DNA from: Bacteriovorax stolpii
GTDB taxonomy: Bacteria; Bdellovibrionota; Bacteriovoracia; Bacteriovoracales; Bacteriovoracaceae
DNA length: 64,000 nt
Assembly: GCA_945905815.1 (NCBI GenBank)
Contig: CAMDQH010000006.1
Coordinates: 1 to 64,000 of the forward strand
Direction of reading: 5' to 3'
In this document: positions 38,248-47,439 of the stretch, in pieces
How positions within the stretch are numbered: the first letter of the stretch is position 1
Layout of the letters: every line of letters starts with the position of its first letter
Notes under the pieces: model-generated
Seen by the model: the letters and a program-made list of their open reading frames with translations, nothing else
Databases searched by the model: none
What the model was told of the DNA's origin: nothing
Position numbers and translations under genes: made by a program

Positions 38248-39611
38248 AGTTTCTTTATTCGGATGAACCGATTATTGCCTGCAGTACATGTAATCATGCT
38301 AACGCGGCTTTGGCGGTTCTCCGGATCTCTGGTTTTAAGCACTTAGATACTCTTTTGCCCTTTTTTAGTCATTCTGGTCCTATAGAACCAAGGCGTGTTT
38401 ATTACACGAAACTTCGCTCTGGTGATGAAGTTTTAGATGATATATGTCTTACATATTTTGAGGGTCCAAAAAGTTATAATGGCGAAAATATTCTTGAGCT
38501 CTCCATTCATGGAAACACTCTTAATACCGAAAGAATTTTAAAGTTTTTCATCGATAAAGCTAATTGTCGATTAGCAGCTCCAGGTGAATTTACCTATCGC
38601 GGTTTAAAAAATAAAAAACTCACACTATCTCAAGTTGAAGGTTTGGATTTATTTCTCAATGCAAATTCTGGTTACGCCTTAGACCAAGGACTTTCTCTTT
38701 TAAGTGGGAATCTTCAAGAAATTTATACAGAGCTTTATGATCTTTTTCTTAAGCATAAGTCCGCCCTAGAACTATCAATTGATTTTGGTGATGACGTAGG
38801 GGAGGAGACAGCTAAAGGTTATTTTAATTCTTCGCTAATTGATTTTAAGAAAAAATTTACAACACTTCATCGTCGAGTCATTACAATGGAGCATAATTTA
38901 CTTCAACCTGAAATTGTGTTGGCCGGGCTTCCTAACTCTGGAAAAAGTTCTCTGTTTAATCATTTACTCAGAGAGGAACGAGCTATCGTTTCAGCTTTGG
39001 CCGGTACTACCCGAGATTATCTTTCTGAGAGTTTGGTTATCGAGGGAGTTAAATATAAATTGATTGATACTGCTGGCATTCGTGAAGCCACAGACCTGAT
39101 TGAAGCCGAAGGAATTAAGCGTACTAAAAATAAAATGCAGCACAGTTTTTTTTCGATACTTCTCATAAACCCCCTGGAAATGAGACATGAGTTTTCTGAT
39201 TTAGCTAAACTGCATTTTGATGCCGTTTATTTCACACATAAAGATGTTAATGGATTTGCAGAAGCTCATAAAAAAGTCATAAAAGACTTTCCTCAATTTG
39301 GTCCTATGGGGGCAATTGATTTATTAAATTCCCAATCCGAGCTCGAGGTAGATCTTTTTACTTTTATAAATAAAAAATACCTAACTCTTACGAAAGATAA
39401 ACCAATTTTATTGGATAGGCACAAGATATTGATTTCTGAAGTGAATACTCATCTTGATCGTTATGTAAAATTAACCACTTACGAGACTGATGTAGCTGTT
39501 TTGTCCCATGAATTAAATATCTTGGCCACTTGTCTATCAGAACTCCTAGGTATAGTTTCCCCTGATCAAATCTTAAATTCTATTTTTTCAAACTTTTGTA
39601 TCGGAAAATAG
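38244..39611 (+). CDS. mnmE: tRNA modification GTPase MnmE
   Basis: 455 residues. With MnmG it adds the (carboxymethyl)aminomethyl group to U34 of certain tRNAs. The formyl-folate domain is N-terminal. The G domain has G1 GLPNSGKSS, G2 GTTRD and G3 DTAGI. The G4 position, NKxD in the family, reads THKD (YFTHKDVNG). The C-terminus ends in FCIGK with the usual catalytic cysteine. It overlaps yidC by ATGA and is followed by a parS site and mnmG. Confidence 0.95.
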   Translation: MKFLYSDEPIIACSTCNHANAALAVLRISGFKHLDTLLPFFSHSGPIEPRRVYYTKLRSGDEVLDDICLTYFEGPKSYNGENILELSIHGNTLNTERILKFFIDKANCRLAAPGEFTYRGLKNKKLTLSQVEGLDLFLNANSGYALDQGLSLLSGNLQEIYTELYDLFLKHKSALELSIDFGDDVGEETAKGYFNSSLIDFKKKFTTLHRRVITMEHNLLQPEIVLAGLPNSGKSSLFNHLLREERAIVSALAGTTRDYLSESLVIEGVKYKLIDTAGIREATDLIEAEGIKRTKNKMQHSFFSILLINPLEMRHEFSDLAKLHFDAVYFTHKDVNGFAEAHKKVIKDFPQFGPMGAIDLLNSQSELEVDLFTFINKKYLTLTKDKPILLDRHKILISEVNTHLDRYVKLTTYETDVAVLSHELNILATCLSELLGIVSPDQILNSIFSNFCIGK

Positions 39612-39613
39612 AT

Positions 39614-39629
39614 TGTTCCACGTGGAACA
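39614..39629. promoter_or_regulatory. parS centromere site 1
   Basis: TGTTCCACGTGGAACA, a perfect 16-bp palindrome identical to the well-known chromosomal parS sequence bound by ParB. It lies between mnmE and mnmG, about 3.4 kb from parB. Confidence 0.93.
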
Positions 39630-39644
39630 TTTGTTGGGGATTAA

Positions 39645-41495
39645 ATGCAAACTTTCGACATCACCATAGTTGGCGGCGGACATGCTGGAATTGAAGCCGC
39701 TCATATAGCCGCTCAGTTTGGAGTCAGTGTTGCTATTATTACTATGCCTGGAATTGGTCTTGGCTCTGCTCCATGTAACCCTTCTGTAGGTGGAGTTGGC
39801 AAAGGTCAAGTTGTCCGTGAACTAGATGCATTGGGCGGCTTAATGGGAATCTTGGCAGATAAAGCTGGGATCCAGTTCCGCACCTTGAATGACTCAAAAG
39901 GATTTGCTGTTCAGTCTACCAGAGTCCAAATCGACAAAGATCTCTACTCACAAAGAGCCGAAGAACTCATTGCTAATATACCTAACATTTCTGTTATTAG
40001 AGAGAAGGTTCTCGAGATTAAACCCTCCGAGGATAACTTTGAAATTACAACGAGTAAGCGGTCCTATAGGACCAAGAAAATAATTATGACAGTTGGTACT
40101 TTCCTCAATGGAAAGTTACACACAGGTTCAAGTCAAACATTAGGCGGAAGGGTTGATTGCGAGCCTTCTCGTGGTCTACAAACACTTTTTAGCGACATCA
40201 AGACACTTCCATTAAGGTTTAAGACTGGAACGCCTCCCAGGATTGATAAAAAGACAATCGACTATACAAAGCTAGATGAGCAACCATCCGATTCTACCGT
40301 TAGAAACTTTCATTGTTTGCATGATCCCTTTACGCGACTTTCTGAGCAGGTTTCATGTTTCCTTGCACGAACCAATCATGAAACAATGGGCATTATACGC
40401 GCTAATAAAGAAAAAAGTCCGATGTTTAACGGCCAAATTAAAGGTGTGGGTGCTCGTTATTGTCCATCAATTGAAGATAAGGCTTATCGATATCCTGATA
40501 AGAATGTTCACCATGTTTTCATAGAACCCGAGGGACTTAAGCTCGATACTATGTATCCTTCAGGTATTTCTTCCTCTTTGCCGGCCGATGTTCAGTTAGA
40601 ATACGTGCGGTCTATTGAAGGTTTGGAGAAAGCTGAGATTCTGGTCTATGGATACGCGGTTGAGTATGACGTTATTGATACAACAGAACTAAAAATTACC
40701 CTGGAACACAATCAAATCCCGAATTTATATTTCGCTGGGCAGGTAAATGGTACTTCTGGCTACGAGGAAGCCGCTGGTCAAGGCTTCATCGCTGGTGCCA
40801 ACGCCACCTTGGCCCTTTTAGGACTAGATCCACTAATTTTGAGTAGGCATGAAAGTTACATTGGTGTGATGATCGAAGATTTGACTTCAAATACAAGAGA
40901 TGAGCCTTACCGATTGTTCACTGCCCGTTCAGAAAATAGACTTTTCATACGTGAAGACAATTCTATTCAACGTATGTTTCCATATCGATCTCAGTTATTG
41001 CTAAATACTACGCTCGATATCTATCAAAAAATATTTTTGCATGATTTTGAAGAGCTTTTAGATTTTTGTGATGAAACAATGATTCCAGAATATTCACCAT
41101 TAATCTTAGAATTCTCTGGAGAAGGTGATCTTCAGAAATTATCGCGAAGAATGAGTGTTACCGAAATCTTAAAACAAGCATGGTTAAATCCAATTTCTAC
41201 ACTTGAGAGAGTGCTAGGGTACCATGGGGTCGTGGTTCCACTCGATTTAATCCGAACTGTGGCCATTTCTAAGAAATATGATGGATATATTAAGAATTCA
41301 CAGGTTCAGCATGAGAAATTAAAGAAAATGGATGGAATGAAGATCGATTGGCAAAATATCAGTTCATCAAAAAATATTTCTTTTGAATGCAGACAAAGAG
41401 TAACTCGAATTAAGCCTGAAACCTTCGGGCAGTTAAAACTTATTGAAGGCATTCGACCTGCTACTCTCGCAGTAGTTGCTGCCAAGGCGCTATAA
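39645..41495 (+). CDS. mnmG: tRNA uridine 5-carboxymethylaminomethyl modification enzyme MnmG
   Basis: 616 residues, FAD-dependent partner of MnmE. The FAD site is GGGHAGIEAAHIAAQFG (~11). Family signatures are NPSVGGVGKGQVVRELDALGGLMG and the C-terminal SRHESYIGVMIEDLTSNTRDEPYR. The C-terminal RVTRIKPETFGQLKLIEGIRPATL binds tRNA. The stop overlaps the rsmG start (TAATG). Confidence 0.97.
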   Translation: MQTFDITIVGGGHAGIEAAHIAAQFGVSVAIITMPGIGLGSAPCNPSVGGVGKGQVVRELDALGGLMGILADKAGIQFRTLNDSKGFAVQSTRVQIDKDLYSQRAEELIANIPNISVIREKVLEIKPSEDNFEITTSKRSYRTKKIIMTVGTFLNGKLHTGSSQTLGGRVDCEPSRGLQTLFSDIKTLPLRFKTGTPPRIDKKTIDYTKLDEQPSDSTVRNFHCLHDPFTRLSEQVSCFLARTNHETMGIIRANKEKSPMFNGQIKGVGARYCPSIEDKAYRYPDKNVHHVFIEPEGLKLDTMYPSGISSSLPADVQLEYVRSIEGLEKAEILVYGYAVEYDVIDTTELKITLEHNQIPNLYFAGQVNGTSGYEEAAGQGFIAGANATLALLGLDPLILSRHESYIGVMIEDLTSNTRDEPYRLFTARSENRLFIREDNSIQRMFPYRSQLLLNTTLDIYQKIFLHDFEELLDFCDETMIPEYSPLILEFSGEGDLQKLSRRMSVTEILKQAWLNPISTLERVLGYHGVVVPLDLIRTVAISKKYDGYIKNSQVQHEKLKKMDGMKIDWQNISSSKNISFECRQRVTRIKPETFGQLKLIEGIRPATLAVVAAKAL

Positions 41496-42130
41496 TGCTA
41501 GATTTCTCAATTAGGTACCTCAATATACTAAAAACTCAATTCGAAGGTCTTAATCTCACCAAGATTCTCGAGCAAGATGAGTTTTATCACAAGCAGATTC
41601 TTGATTCGATACTTCCTTATCAAGAGTCCAAACTCTTTCAAGACGATGTTAAAAAAACGGGTCTGGTTGTAGACGTAGGTTTCGGTGGGGGATTTCCTAT
41701 CCTTCCGCTTGCAAAACTACTTCCTCATGTCAGGTTCATAGGAGTGGAGTCACGGAAGAAGAAAGCCGAAGCTGTAACTATAATTGCACAAGAACTGGGT
41801 CTAACGAATGTGACACTTGTTCACTCTCGTCTAGAAGATTTTCTCTTTGATAAACCTGCGACGATTACTTTTAAAGCAGTTGGAACTATTGGCGATTATT
41901 TACCAGCTATTAGCAGTAAATTTCCCATAAAAGCTTTCTTTTATAAAGGACCAAGCTTCCTTGAACTAGAGGGTGAACAGATAAAGAAAATCAAAAAAGA
42001 TTGGAAACTTATAGAAAATCAGGAAATTAAAGTACCGGGAACTCAACAACGTTTCTTGGTTTCTTTTTCTTCGTGTAATGTTCCACGTGGAACAGCTAAA
42101 TCACTTGTCAAACTAACCGACTTTCTCTAA
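41495..42130 (+). CDS. rsmG: 16S rRNA (guanine527-N7)-methyltransferase
   Basis: 211 residues. It methylates G527 of 16S rRNA using S-adenosylmethionine. The SAM pocket is VVDVGFGGGFPILPLAKL, followed by VRFIGVESRKKKAEA. The N-terminal DEFYHKQILDSIL region is typical. Near the 3' end, the codons for NVPRGTA contain the second parS site, so coding and centromere function overlap. It lies 35 bp before parA. Confidence 0.94.
   Translation: MLDFSIRYLNILKTQFEGLNLTKILEQDEFYHKQILDSILPYQESKLFQDDVKKTGLVVDVGFGGGFPILPLAKLLPHVRFIGVESRKKKAEAVTIIAQELGLTNVTLVHSRLEDFLFDKPATITFKAVGTIGDYLPAISSKFPIKAFFYKGPSFLELEGEQIKKIKKDWKLIENQEIKVPGTQQRFLVSFSSCNVPRGTAKSLVKLTDFL
42079..42094. promoter_or_regulatory. parS centromere site 2, inside rsmG
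   Basis: TGTTCCACGTGGAACA again, identical to site 1, 72 bp before the parA start codon and inside the rsmG coding sequence. Confidence 0.93.
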
Positions 42131-42165
42131 AACTAGATCTCTCGAAACCAAACTGTGAGGACTAA

Positions 42166-43011
42166 ATGGCTAAAATCATAGCGATTACGAACCAGAAAGG
42201 TGGCGTCGGAAAGACGACTACTTCAGTCAACTTAAGCGCATCACTCGCTGCAGCAGAAAAAAGAACGCTTCTAATCGATCTTGATCCCCAGGGCAACGCT
42301 AGTTCTTGTTTAGGGATGGATAAAGACACCTTTATTAAGGCCAATATTTATCATGCGCTCATTAATGAAGAGAATTTTGAGAACTGTATATATAAGACAG
42401 ATCTTCCATCTTTAGATGTTTGCCCATCAAATAATGATCTTGTTGGTGCTGAACTTGAACTTGTTCACATGTTTGCTCGTGAGTCTAAATTGAAAGTTGC
42501 TCTCGAGGCAATTCAGCACAAATATGATTACATTATTATTGATTGTGCTCCTTCATTAAACCTTTTAACAGTGAATGCATTTACAGCAGCACACTCTTAC
42601 TTGGTTCCAATGCAAACTGAGTATTTAGCAATGGAAGGGCTTTCTCAGCTTTTAAATACAGTAAGACTTATTCGAGCTTCGCTAAATCCAAAACTGACTT
42701 TGGAAGGCATTCTGCTCACTATGTATGATTCAAGAAATAATCTTTGTAAGTTAGTTGCTAACGATCTAATGACCCACTTTAAAGAAGATATTTTTAAATC
42801 AATAATTCCAAGAAATGTGAAGCTTTCTGAATGCACGAGCTTTGGGAAGCCTATTATTCTTTATGATATTACTTCAAAGGGAAGTGAAGCGTATCTGTCT
42901 TTGGCGAGAGAAATAATTCTTAAGTCAGAGGTTAAATCTGGGCCTGCTCAGGTGAAATTATCTATTACAAACCAAATTCCAAAATTTGATGACTATCAAG
43001 TTAACCCTTAG
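42166..43011 (+). CDS. parA: Chromosome partitioning ATPase ParA
   Basis: 281 residues. The deviant Walker A is KGGVGKTTTSVNL (residues 11-17), DLDPQGNASS follows, and Walker B is DYIIIDCAPSLNLLTVNA. It lacks the N-terminal helix-turn-helix of plasmid type Ia ParA, as chromosomal proteins do. The C-terminal tail beyond ~255 is longer than in Soj-type ParA. It is coupled to parB 11 bp downstream. Confidence 0.96.
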   Translation: MAKIIAITNQKGGVGKTTTSVNLSASLAAAEKRTLLIDLDPQGNASSCLGMDKDTFIKANIYHALINEENFENCIYKTDLPSLDVCPSNNDLVGAELELVHMFARESKLKVALEAIQHKYDYIIIDCAPSLNLLTVNAFTAAHSYLVPMQTEYLAMEGLSQLLNTVRLIRASLNPKLTLEGILLTMYDSRNNLCKLVANDLMTHFKEDIFKSIIPRNVKLSECTSFGKPIILYDITSKGSEAYLSLAREIILKSEVKSGPAQVKLSITNQIPKFDDYQVNP

Positions 43012-43022
43012 GAGTAATCGTT

Positions 43023-43919
43023 ATGCAAAAAAAACCAATTCAACTTGGCAAAGGTATGGCAGCACTTTTAGGAAATAATCCTGGTGGCTATACTGATAGA
43101 GACGTTGCCCCTATAGAGCCAAAGAAAATTCAAATTGAAACTCAACCCATGTTAGTGGACGTTGATAAGATTGTTGCGAACAAGGCTCAGCCTAGAAAAA
43201 TCTTTAAAGAGAAAGATCTCTTAGAGCTTTCTGAATCAATAAAAGAAAATGGCGTCATCCAGCCACTGCTCGTTCATGAAAAAGACGGAGTGTTTGAAAT
43301 CATCGCAGGTGAAAGACGTTATCGCGCCTCTAAGCTTGCAGGTCTTACCAAAGTACCAGTAATTGTAAAACGCACAACGAAGAAAGAAGTTTTGGTGATG
43401 TCGATCATTGAGAACGTTCAGCGTGCAGATTTAAACTGTGTAGAAGAAGCTCTGGCCTATTTTCAATTAATGAATGAATTCGAATTAACACAGGAAGAAG
43501 TTGCTAAAAAGATCGGAAAAGAACGATCAACAATTGCAAATTATCTACGAATATTGAAACTTCCTAAAGACGTAATTATTTCTCTTCAAAAAGAGCTTCT
43601 TTCTTTTGGCCATGCGAAAGTTTTGGTCAGCTTGAATGATGATGAACTAACAAAACGTTTGGCCAATGAAGTGATCGTTAAAGGCCTTTCAGTTCGTGAT
43701 TTAGAAGAGCTTGCAAAAAGCGCTAAAAAGAAAATTAAGCCAGCCGCAACTTCCAATAAATTTATAGCTGACCAGTATACACAACTAAGAAATAAGCTCG
43801 AGCAAAAAACGGGTTATCACTTTGCTGTGAAAGGTAAGAAAAATGGAGCAGGTGAGTTAGTGATTAAATTTAGTAACGAAGCTGAATTTAATGATATATT
43901 TACTTATCTGATGAAATAG
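43023..43919 (+). CDS. parB: Chromosome partitioning protein ParB
   Basis: 298 residues. It begins with the ParA-activating LGKGMAALLG. The CTP-binding domain has GERRYRASK (~97) and the GENVQRxDLN-like IIENVQRADLNCVEEA. The helix-turn-helix TQEEVAKKIGKERSTIANYL follows at ~160. The C-terminal part dimerises. It binds the two parS sites just upstream. A bactofilin gene follows after 17 bp. Confidence 0.96.
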   Translation: MQKKPIQLGKGMAALLGNNPGGYTDRDVAPIEPKKIQIETQPMLVDVDKIVANKAQPRKIFKEKDLLELSESIKENGVIQPLLVHEKDGVFEIIAGERRYRASKLAGLTKVPVIVKRTTKKEVLVMSIIENVQRADLNCVEEALAYFQLMNEFELTQEEVAKKIGKERSTIANYLRILKLPKDVIISLQKELLSFGHAKVLVSLNDDELTKRLANEVIVKGLSVRDLEELAKSAKKKIKPAATSNKFIADQYTQLRNKLEQKTGYHFAVKGKKNGAGELVIKFSNEAEFNDIFTYLMK

Positions 43920-43936
43920 AACTGACGGAGTAGGCA

Positions 43937-44272
43937 TTGGCTAAAAAGAACGATATTTGCGCCATTATAGAAGAAGGTTGCAAGTTTGAAGGCAACCTTT
44001 CATTTAGCGGCACTGTGCGTATCGCTGGATACGTCAATGGAAGTATCTTTTCAAATGACACGCTCGTAATTTCTGAAGGTGCGGTAATTAACGCAGACAT
44101 TAACGCAAATATTGTGATTATTTCTGGATCTGTTAAAGGAACTATTAAAGCGTCCTCGCGTGTTGAAATAAGACGCCCTGCGCGATTTGAAGGAACAGTT
44201 ACTTCACCAAGTCTAATTGTTGAAGAAGGTGTAATTTTCCATGGTATTACAAAGATGAAAGACAAAAAATAA
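43937..44272 (+). CDS. Bactofilin
   Basis: 111 residues of the DUF583/bactofilin family, small cytoskeletal proteins that polymerise as a right-handed beta-helix. The body shows the repeating pattern GSIFSNDTLVISEGAVINADI. No membrane segment is present. The start is TTG at 43937, with GGAG at 8 nt. Some bactofilins act with ParABS to place chromosome ends or cell-wall enzymes, so the position after parB is suggestive. No terminator separates it from the atp genes. Confidence 0.9.
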   Translation: MAKKNDICAIIEEGCKFEGNLSFSGTVRIAGYVNGSIFSNDTLVISEGAVINADINANIVIISGSVKGTIKASSRVEIRRPARFEGTVTSPSLIVEEGVIFHGITKMKDKK

Positions 44273-44285
44273 GTCCCTAAAATCC

Positions 44286-44314
44286 TTGACTGTCTATTCC
44301 CCTGAGCTTAAAAA
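44286..44314 (+). promoter_or_regulatory. Candidate promoter of the atp operon
   Basis: TTGACT and TAAAAA with a 17-bp spacer, about 40 bp before atpF'. The -10 box is imperfect. It would let the ATP synthase genes be expressed apart from par. Confidence 0.4.
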
Positions 44315-44352
44315 ATTACTGCCAAATTAAATTAAATCTTAAGGTCCAAATA

Positions 44353-44784
44353 ATGGAAATTTTCACTCAATTGGGTGTCGACTCTTCTTTGCCATATCAG
44401 TTTGGGATTATTCTCGCAGTATTTATACTAGCGAATTTTATCTTCCTCGGTAAATTACAGAGCGTACTTGAAGTCAGAGAAGAGAAAACAATTAAACTTG
44501 AAAACGCTGCTGAAGGCACAATTGAAAAAGCTTCATCAATGCAAAATGAGTATAAACTCAAAATCGATGATGCCAACAGAACAGCTCTGAAAGTATCAAC
44601 TGAAAAAAAGCAAAAAGTTACTCAGAAATTTACTGACCAATACAAACAAACTGAAAAAGAAGTGAATTCATTAGTGGATAAATCACGAAGTGATTTCAGC
44701 AAAGAAATAGCTGATAGCAAAGAAAAGTACCTTGCTGAATCAGAAAATCTTGCTCAGTCACTTGTTCAAAAGATTCTTCAATAA
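44353..44784 (+). CDS. ATP synthase F0 subunit b'
   Basis: 143 residues. One N-terminal helix (FGIILAVFILANFIFLGKL) and then a long charged coiled coil to the C-terminus. With subunit b it forms the stator stalk. The name b' rests on the tandem arrangement with the second b-like gene. It starts 80 bp after the bactofilin. Confidence 0.85.
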   Translation: MEIFTQLGVDSSLPYQFGIILAVFILANFIFLGKLQSVLEVREEKTIKLENAAEGTIEKASSMQNEYKLKIDDANRTALKVSTEKKQKVTQKFTDQYKQTEKEVNSLVDKSRSDFSKEIADSKEKYLAESENLAQSLVQKILQ

Positions 44785-44792
44785 GGATAGAT

Positions 44793-45341
44793 ATGCGTTT
44801 TTGGACTGCTTACGCTTTCATTGCAATTGGTATCGCTACTAAGGCCTGGGGTTCTTCAGATAGTGAACACCATGCCTCAATTACAGATCTAATTGCTCCT
44901 GCCTTTAATGTTGCGGTTCTTTTCGGCGTATTAATTTATGCTACAAAAGACAAACTCAAGAGCTATTTCGTCTCTTATTCTGAAAGTATTTCAAATACTC
45001 TTCAACGCGCAGATATGAAATCTAAAGAAGCTCAACTCATGTTGGAAAATCAAAAAATCAGACTCGCAAGCTTAGATGTTGATGTTAAAAATATTCACGG
45101 CCAGTCAGAAGCAGATGTGGTGATTTTTGAGAAAAAATTATCTAAAGAAACTGAAGATAAAATTGCAAAATTCAAAATTGATGCAAATTCCAAAATCGCT
45201 GCAGATAAAAAACAAATGATTGATGGCTTAAATGCTGAACTACTAGAGCAACTAATTCAGAAAACAAAATCATCAATAAAAAACAATGCTGAAAGTCAAA
45301 ACAAGGTTTCTTCGAAACTGTTACAGGGATTACAACAATGA
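44793..45341 (+). CDS. atpF: ATP synthase F0 subunit b
   Basis: 182 residues. Hydrophobic start ending in KAWGSS resembles a signal peptide, then a membrane helix (IAPAFNVAVLFGVLIYATKDKL) and a long coiled coil. This double-hydrophobic N-terminus is also found in other b subunits of delta/epsilon-type proteobacteria. It overlaps atpH by 4 bp. Confidence 0.88.
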   Translation: MRFWTAYAFIAIGIATKAWGSSDSEHHASITDLIAPAFNVAVLFGVLIYATKDKLKSYFVSYSESISNTLQRADMKSKEAQLMLENQKIRLASLDVDVKNIHGQSEADVVIFEKKLSKETEDKIAKFKIDANSKIAADKKQMIDGLNAELLEQLIQKTKSSIKNNAESQNKVSSKLLQGLQQ

Positions 45342-45877
45342 AAGAGCTGTCTGTAGCAAAAGTATACGCGAGATCATTTCTTGAACTAGGTGATGAGAAA
45401 AAAATCAATATCGCTGATGAGATGATAAAGTTAACTGAAGTAATAAATAAATCGAATGATTTAGAAAATGTTTTATTCCTTGAAGTCTTTACACTCGAAG
45501 AGAAAAAAAACATCTTTTTAGAAGTAGCCAAAAAGATAAGTCTTTCTCAGCTTTCCGTTGAAGCGATAACCTATCTTATTGATGAAAAACGTATTGGCCT
45601 TCTTCCATTAATCATCAAAGAAATAGTCGTTATAGATGATGAAAGAAAAGGCTTTATAAAAGGTACTATCGAAGGCAACGCTGCCCAAATGGACGAAGCG
45701 CTAAAGGCTAAAATCATCAATTTTCTTAAAAAGAAAATTGGGCGCGAACCAAACCTTGAATATATTCAAAACACTAAAATTAGCGCAGGCTTCAAAGTAA
45801 CAGTTGAAGATCTACAGTTAGATGCTTCACTTGATAATCAACTTGAACAATTTAAACAATCAATTCTTAGCGAATAA
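45338..45877 (+). CDS. atpH: ATP synthase F1 subunit delta
   Basis: 179 residues. Delta connects the b stalk to the F1 head. Start AKVYARSFLELGDE and the C-terminal KTKISAGFKVTVEDLQLDASLDNQLEQFKQ (NTKISAGF in the sequence) are typical. It overlaps atpF by ATGA and precedes atpA by 27 bp. Confidence 0.93.
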   Translation: MKELSVAKVYARSFLELGDEKKINIADEMIKLTEVINKSNDLENVLFLEVFTLEEKKNIFLEVAKKISLSQLSVEAITYLIDEKRIGLLPLIIKEIVVIDDERKGFIKGTIEGNAAQMDEALKAKIINFLKKKIGREPNLEYIQNTKISAGFKVTVEDLQLDASLDNQLEQFKQSILSE

Positions 45878-45904
45878 ATAACCCAACAAGGGAAGGGACT
45901 TTAG

Positions 45905-47419
45905 ATGAGTACATCAATTAGACCTGAAGAAATTACAGGAATCATCAAAGAGCGCATTGCAAACTTTGAATCTCGTCTTCAAATGAATGAAATCGGGACA
46001 GTTCTCACTATCGGTGATGGTGTGGCACGTGTTTTTGGTCTTAAAAACGTTCTCGCAGGAGAATTAGTTGAATTTGAAAGTGGCGTAAAAGGCATGGTTC
46101 TAAACCTTGAAACCAACAACGTTGGGATCGTGGTACTAGGAAGTGACGAAGCTATTAAAGAAGGCTCAACTGTTAAACGTACTGAAAAAATCGTTTCAGT
46201 TCCAGTTGGTAACGCTCTACTTGGTCGCGTAGTAAACGCAATTGGTGAGCCTATCGATGGTGCAGGCGAAATCAATACAAAAGAATTTCGTAACGTAGAA
46301 ATTAAAGCTCCAGGGATCATTGCTCGTAAATCAGTTCACGAGCCTATGCAAACTGGTATTAAAGCTATCGATGCGATGATTCCAATTGGCCGTGGTCAGC
46401 GCGAGCTTATCATTGGTGACAGAAAGACTGGAAAAACTGCTGTTGCGATCGACACTATTATCAATCAAAAAGGTAAAGATGTTGTTTGCGTTTACGTAGC
46501 AATCGGCCAGAAACAATCTACAGTTCGTCAGGTTTATCAGAAATTGATGGAAGCCGGCGCTCTAGAGTACACAATTATCGTTTCAGCTACTGCTTCTCAC
46601 TCGGCACCACTTCAATATCTTGCGCCGTACACAGGCTGTACAATGGGTGAGTATTATCGTGACCAAGGTAAGCATGCTCTTATCGTTTACGATGATTTAA
46701 CAAAACAATCACAAGCTTATCGTCAGCTGTCTCTTCTTCTTCGTCGTCCACCAGGACGTGAAGCATTCCCGGGAGACGTATTTTATGTTCACTCAAGACT
46801 TCTTGAGCGTGCATGTAAAGTTAACGATTCATTGGGTGCTGGATCTCTTACAGCTCTTCCAATCATCGAAACTCAAGAGGGTGACGTTGCCGCCTATATT
46901 CCTACAAACGTAATTTCGATTACTGATGGTCAGATTTACCTTGAATCAGACTTATTCAACTCTGGTATCCGTCCTGCGGTAAACGTAGGTCTTTCGGTTT
47001 CTCGAGTCGGTGGATCTGCTCAAGTTAAAGCAATGAAGAAAGTTGCTGGTACTCTTCGTTTGGATCTAGCTCAGTACCGTGAACTTGCAGCGTTTGCTCA
47101 GTTCGGTTCGGATTTAGATGAAGCGACTCAGCGTCAGCTTAACCGTGGTGCGCGTTTGGTTGAACTTCTTAAGCAAGGTCAATACTCGCCAATGGATGTA
47201 ATCGATCAATCAGTTAGTATCTTTGCAGCTACTAAAGGTTACTTCGATTCAATTCCTGTAAATAAGATCGGTAATGTTGAAAAAGACATGCTTGCCTCAT
47301 TCCACTCAAGAAATGCCGATATGATGAAATCAATGAAGGCCGAGAATCAAATCTCAGCTGAAAATGAATCTAAATTGGTAGAAGCTATTAAAGCTTTTGT
47401 TGGCAGCTATAAGGTTTAA
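45905..47419 (+). CDS. atpA: ATP synthase F1 subunit alpha
   Basis: 504 residues. Non-catalytic nucleotide-binding subunit. Walker A is GDRKTGKTA, the arginine finger region is [13 protein letters not shown] and the motif [26 protein letters not shown] is canonical. Strong codon use with frequent GGT/CGT, in keeping with high expression. Confidence 0.98.
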   Translation: MSTSIRPEEITGIIKERIANFESRLQMNEIGTVLTIGDGVARVFGLKNVLAGELVEFESGVKGMVLNLETNNVGIVVLGSDEAIKEGSTVKRTEKIVSVPVGNALLGRVVNAIGEPIDGAGEINTKEFRNVEIKAPGIIARKSVHEPMQTGIKAIDAMIPIGRGQRELIIGDRKTGKTAVAIDTIINQKGKDVVCVYVAIGQKQSTVRQVYQKLMEAGALEYTIIVSATASHSAPLQYLAPYTGCTMGEYYRDQGKHALIVYDDLTKQSQAYRQLSLLLRRPPGREAFPGDVFYVHSRLLERACKVNDSLGAGSLTALPIIETQEGDVAAYIPTNVISITDGQIYLESDLFNSGIRPAVNVGLSVSRVGGSAQVKAMKKVAGTLRLDLAQYRELAAFAQFGSDLDEATQRQLNRGARLVELLKQGQYSPMDVIDQSVSIFAATKGYFDSIPVNKIGNVEKDMLASFHSRNADMMKSMKAENQISAENESKLVEAIKAFVGSYKV

Positions 47420-47439
47420 TTTTTAAGGATTAAAAGACT

